From Paractinoplanes ferrugineus (lineage in GTDB: Bacteria; Actinomycetota; Actinomycetes; Mycobacteriales; Micromonosporaceae), in assembly GCF_016862195.1 (NCBI RefSeq), contig NZ_BOMM01000065.1, positions 44,637 to 108,636 of the forward strand: a stretch of DNA of 64,000 bases, read 5' to 3'. Within the stretch, counting starts at the first letter, position 1; each line of letters opens with the position of its first letter. The notes under the pieces are model-generated. The model was given only the letters and a program-made list of their open reading frames with translations. It was not told the DNA's origin and made no database searches. A program made the position numbers and the translations under genes. Positions 61,785 to 64,000 of the stretch are shown here, in pieces.

Positions 61785-63098
61785 ATGGAGCTGCGGACCG
61801 ACCTGGTCGAAGACCTGATGGGGCGCTTCCCCGACGTGCCGAGAGAAGCCGTCATCAAGGAGGATCTGCTCCGCGGTGGGCTGGCCTTCGACGACACGGC
61901 GCTCACCGACAACGAGAACGGCGACGTCAAGCCCAAGTCGTACTTCATCTTCTCGTTCGATCACCGCACGCTGCCCGAACTCGGCACCGCCGCGTTGCGC
62001 CGCCCGCCGGAGGAGATCGTCCTCACCGGTGGGCCCTACGAGCTTCGGCGCACCGTGGTGTCGGTGCGGATCAACCCCGACTCGCCCTACCGCGTGGCGG
62101 CCGACGACGACGGACGGCTGAAGCTGTTCCTCGACGGGCGGGAGATCGCCGACGTCGGGCTGCCGCCGATGCCGGAGTACTACCGGCACACCCTGGCCAA
62201 CGGCAAGCAGGTCATGGAGGTCGCCCCGACGATTCAGTGGGGATACCTGATCTACCTGACGGCCTACCGCCTGTGCCAGTACTTCGGGGCGACCGAAGAG
62301 TGCCAGTACTGCGACATCAACCACAACTACCGCCAGCACAAGGCGGCCGGGCGTCCCTACACCGGGGTGAAGCCCGTCGACGAGGTCCTCGAAGCGCTCG
62401 AGATCATCAACAAGTACGACACCGCCCGCGCCTCCACGGCGTACACCCTCACCGGCGGCAGCATCACCCGCAAGGTGGACGGGCTGGCCGAGGCCGACTT
62501 CTACGGCCGTTACGCGCAGGCCATCGAGGAGCGCTTCCCCGGCCGCTGGATCGGCAAGGTGGTAGCGCAGGCCCTCCCACGGGAGGACGTCCAGCGCTTC
62601 AAGGACTACGGCATCCAGATCTACCACCCCAACTACGAGGTGTGGGACAAGTACCTGTTCGAGCTCTACTGCCCGGGCAAGGAGCGCTACGTCGGCCGCG
62701 AGGAGTGGCACCGCCGCATCCTCGACTCGGCCGAGATCTTCGGCCCCCGCAACGTCATCCCGAACTTCGTGGCCGGCGTCGAGATGGCCGAGCCGTTCGG
62801 CTTCAAAACCGTGAGCGAGGCCATCGACTCCACCGCCGAGGGCCTCCAGTACTTCATGTCCCGCGGCATCACCCCCCGCTTCACCACCTGGTGCCCCGAG
62901 CCGACGACCCCCCTCGGCAAGACCAACCCCCACGGCGCGCCGCTCGAATACCACGTGCGCCTGCTCCAGACGTACCGCCAGGTGATGGAAGCCAACGGCC
63001 TGACCAGCCCGCCCGGCTACGGCCCGCCCGGACCCGGCCGCGCTGTCTTCTCGGTGAGCTCCTTCATGGACAGCCTTCCCCCCAAGGACGACATCTAG
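61785..63098 (+). CDS. radical SAM protein with C-x8-C-x2-C motif
   Basis: A 437-residue protein. About 150 residues of unknown fold precede the cluster motif RLCQYFGATEECQYCDIN, with C164, C173 and C176; the canonical spacing is C-x3-C-x2-C. The SAM-binding Gly region may be LTGGSITRKVDGL. A late FTTWCPEPTTPLG block could hold another ligand. AGGGGGAAA lies before ATG 61785. Family and substrate not recognised; the gene stands alone. Confidence 0.82.
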   Translation: MELRTDLVEDLMGRFPDVPREAVIKEDLLRGGLAFDDTALTDNENGDVKPKSYFIFSFDHRTLPELGTAALRRPPEEIVLTGGPYELRRTVVSVRINPDSPYRVAADDDGRLKLFLDGREIADVGLPPMPEYYRHTLANGKQVMEVAPTIQWGYLIYLTAYRLCQYFGATEECQYCDINHNYRQHKAAGRPYTGVKPVDEVLEALEIINKYDTARASTAYTLTGGSITRKVDGLAEADFYGRYAQAIEERFPGRWIGKVVAQALPREDVQRFKDYGIQIYHPNYEVWDKYLFELYCPGKERYVGREEWHRRILDSAEIFGPRNVIPNFVAGVEMAEPFGFKTVSEAIDSTAEGLQYFMSRGITPRFTTWCPEPTTPLGKTNPHGAPLEYHVRLLQTYRQVMEANGLTSPPGYGPPGPGRAVFSVSSFMDSLPPKDDI

Positions 63099-63115
63099 GG
63101 GTACGCCACACCCCT
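63097..63115 (+). terminator. short hairpin after the radical SAM gene
   Basis: AGGGGT and ACCCCT pair over a seven-base loop right at the stop codon. The stem is short; weak terminator call. Confidence 0.45.
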
Positions 63116-63838
63116 CCACCAACCGCAAGCCGGCAGTCACCCTGCCGCGCATGCCCAGCCCCGCCCCGAGGGCGCCCCCGTCCTGCACGCGGGGTCGCCC
63201 CTGGGGTGCCCGAGCCCGATCCCGTGTGGCCCGCTGCGCCACCCAAGCGGGTCCCCGTCGGGCGCTGCTCCGTCAGTCCCAGCCCGCGTGGCCGATTGCC
63301 GCCCACGCGGGCTGCTCGGGCTGCTCGCCGTCAGTCCAGCCCGGGTGCTGTGTGCCCGTCCGGCGAGGTCCCGATTCGCTTGCCCGCTGCCACCGACGCC
63401 GTTCGCCCTGGGTGCTTCCGTCAGCCCAGGCCCCGCGCAGGCAGTCGCTCCCCTATAGCCGAAATAGCGTGATACTTCCGGGTGATTGCGAGCGTTGCTG
63501 CCGCGCTCAACGGCTCGCCAGTCCCCGAGACCGACCTCTTCATGGCCGCGACCCGTCCGTGGGCCGCGACCTGCCCGCTCTATGACGTGGAAGCCCCAGT
63601 GAGGCGGCCCCCCCTCTCATGAAATCGGCCCCGCGTACGTGCGAGATCCCTTTTGCGGTGAAGAAGGAGCCTTCGAGCGCCCCGGCCACCCCTTTTTCCT
63701 GGAAGACGTGCAGGACGCCGTCGCGTCGAGCCCGATTCGCCCATTTTGGCCGCTCATCTTGCCGCCCCGCTCCGAGTTCGGGCCGTTCTGGGACTGTGCG
63801 GGCGCTGTTCGCCATGCCGAACCCGCCTGCGACCCGGC
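63099..63838. other. gene-poor region
   Basis: About 740 bases after the radical SAM gene with no convincing protein. Words such as CAGTCC(C)AGCCCG recur around 63274-63340. A stretch at 63619-63830 is open on both strands and reads MKSAPRTCEIPFAVKKEPSS on the plus strand; it could be part of a dispersed element but cannot be judged from one copy. Confidence 0.45.
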
Positions 63839-64000
63839 GCCGCCCCGCCACGCGCCGCCCGCCCCGCGCCGCCCCGCCCCGCGCCGCCCCGCGCCGCCCC
63901 GCCCCGCCACGTGCCGCCCCGCCCCGCGCCGCGCCGCCCCGCGCCGCCCCGCGCCGCCCCGCCACGCGCCGCCCCGCGCCGCGCCGCCCCGCGCCGCCCC
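63839..64000. repeat. GC-rich decamer repeat tract reaching the window edge
   Basis: GCGCCGCCCC and the shortened GCCCC unit alternate irregularly over at least 160 bases with a few CCACGC interruptions. Ten-base units are not frame-keeping, so it is not a coding repeat. It continues past the right edge. Confidence 0.85.

Noticed and set aside
61560..63242. A 560-codon minus-strand frame opposite the radical SAM gene
   Set aside because: No domain, skewed composition, and the plus-strand frame has clear family motifs and a ribosome site.

Overview
The window is high-GC actinomycete DNA. The evidence is strong G/C third-position bias, many GTG starts, stop-start overlaps of the NTGA type, and marker families such as TIGR03089, DUF5990 and DUF732 lipoproteins. 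A sugar ABC importer without its own ATPase also fits. The gene mix suggests a soil Micromonosporaceae (Actinoplanes-like) chromosome, but that placement is inference. No rRNA, tRNA, CRISPR array, prophage or complete insertion sequence was recognised.

Region 1 (1-12961) is a carbohydrate block. A minus-strand operon (oxidoreductase, uronate isomerase UxaC, L-fuconate dehydratase-type enolase, mannitol dehydrogenase-family reductase, second oxidoreductase running off the left edge) diverges from a LacI regulator, a lipoprotein sugar-binding protein, two permeases, a YesL-type membrane protein and a MerR-VOC fusion. A 14-bp LacI-type operator lies between the -35 and -10 of the divergent promoter. 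A second LacI gene follows, with its own palindromic operator. Region 2 (12994-25912) holds a GH3 lipoprotein and then the phenylacetate (paa) catabolon. paaI, a TetR regulator and paaK read left; paaN, thiolase, crotonase, a repeat-derived ORF, hydroxyacyl-CoA dehydrogenase and paaABCDE read right. A TetR-type palindrome sits between the two arms. Region 3 (25927-38516) is mixed: a peptidoglycan-binding-like peptide, a DUF732 lipoprotein, a trypsin-like protease, an FAD monooxygenase with a TetR gene, a fused two-half ABC exporter, an aminoglycoside-type kinase carrying a 76-residue insertion, a metallophosphoesterase, a small-molecule kinase and two unknowns.

Region 4 (38676-44450) looks like a surface-glycan locus: three GT2 glycosyltransferases read left; a Cys/His-rich micro-protein, a sulfotransferase and a beta-propeller protein read right. 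Region 5 (44713-54835) carries a stand-alone receiver, an M20 peptidase, a TetR gene, an agmatinase-family enzyme with a repeat tail, a Ser/Thr kinase, a two-domain USP, an APC permease, a STAS protein, an esterase plus ATP-grasp pair and a DUF5990 protein. Region 6 (54832-63098) holds a SNF2 helicase coupled to a SWIM protein, a secreted Gly/Pro-rich protein with a leader hairpin able to mask its ribosome site, a zinc-ribbon SDR that lacks the usual Tyr, a resolvase-like small protein and a radical SAM protein with a C-x8-C-x2-C motif. From 63099 to the right edge there is no convincing gene, and the end is a GC-rich decamer repeat.

Two themes run through the window. Operons are tightly coupled, and short tandem repeats accumulate at gene ends and junctions (the 20188-20619 ORF, the PaaA leader, and the tails of the agmatinase, the APC permease and the YesL protein).
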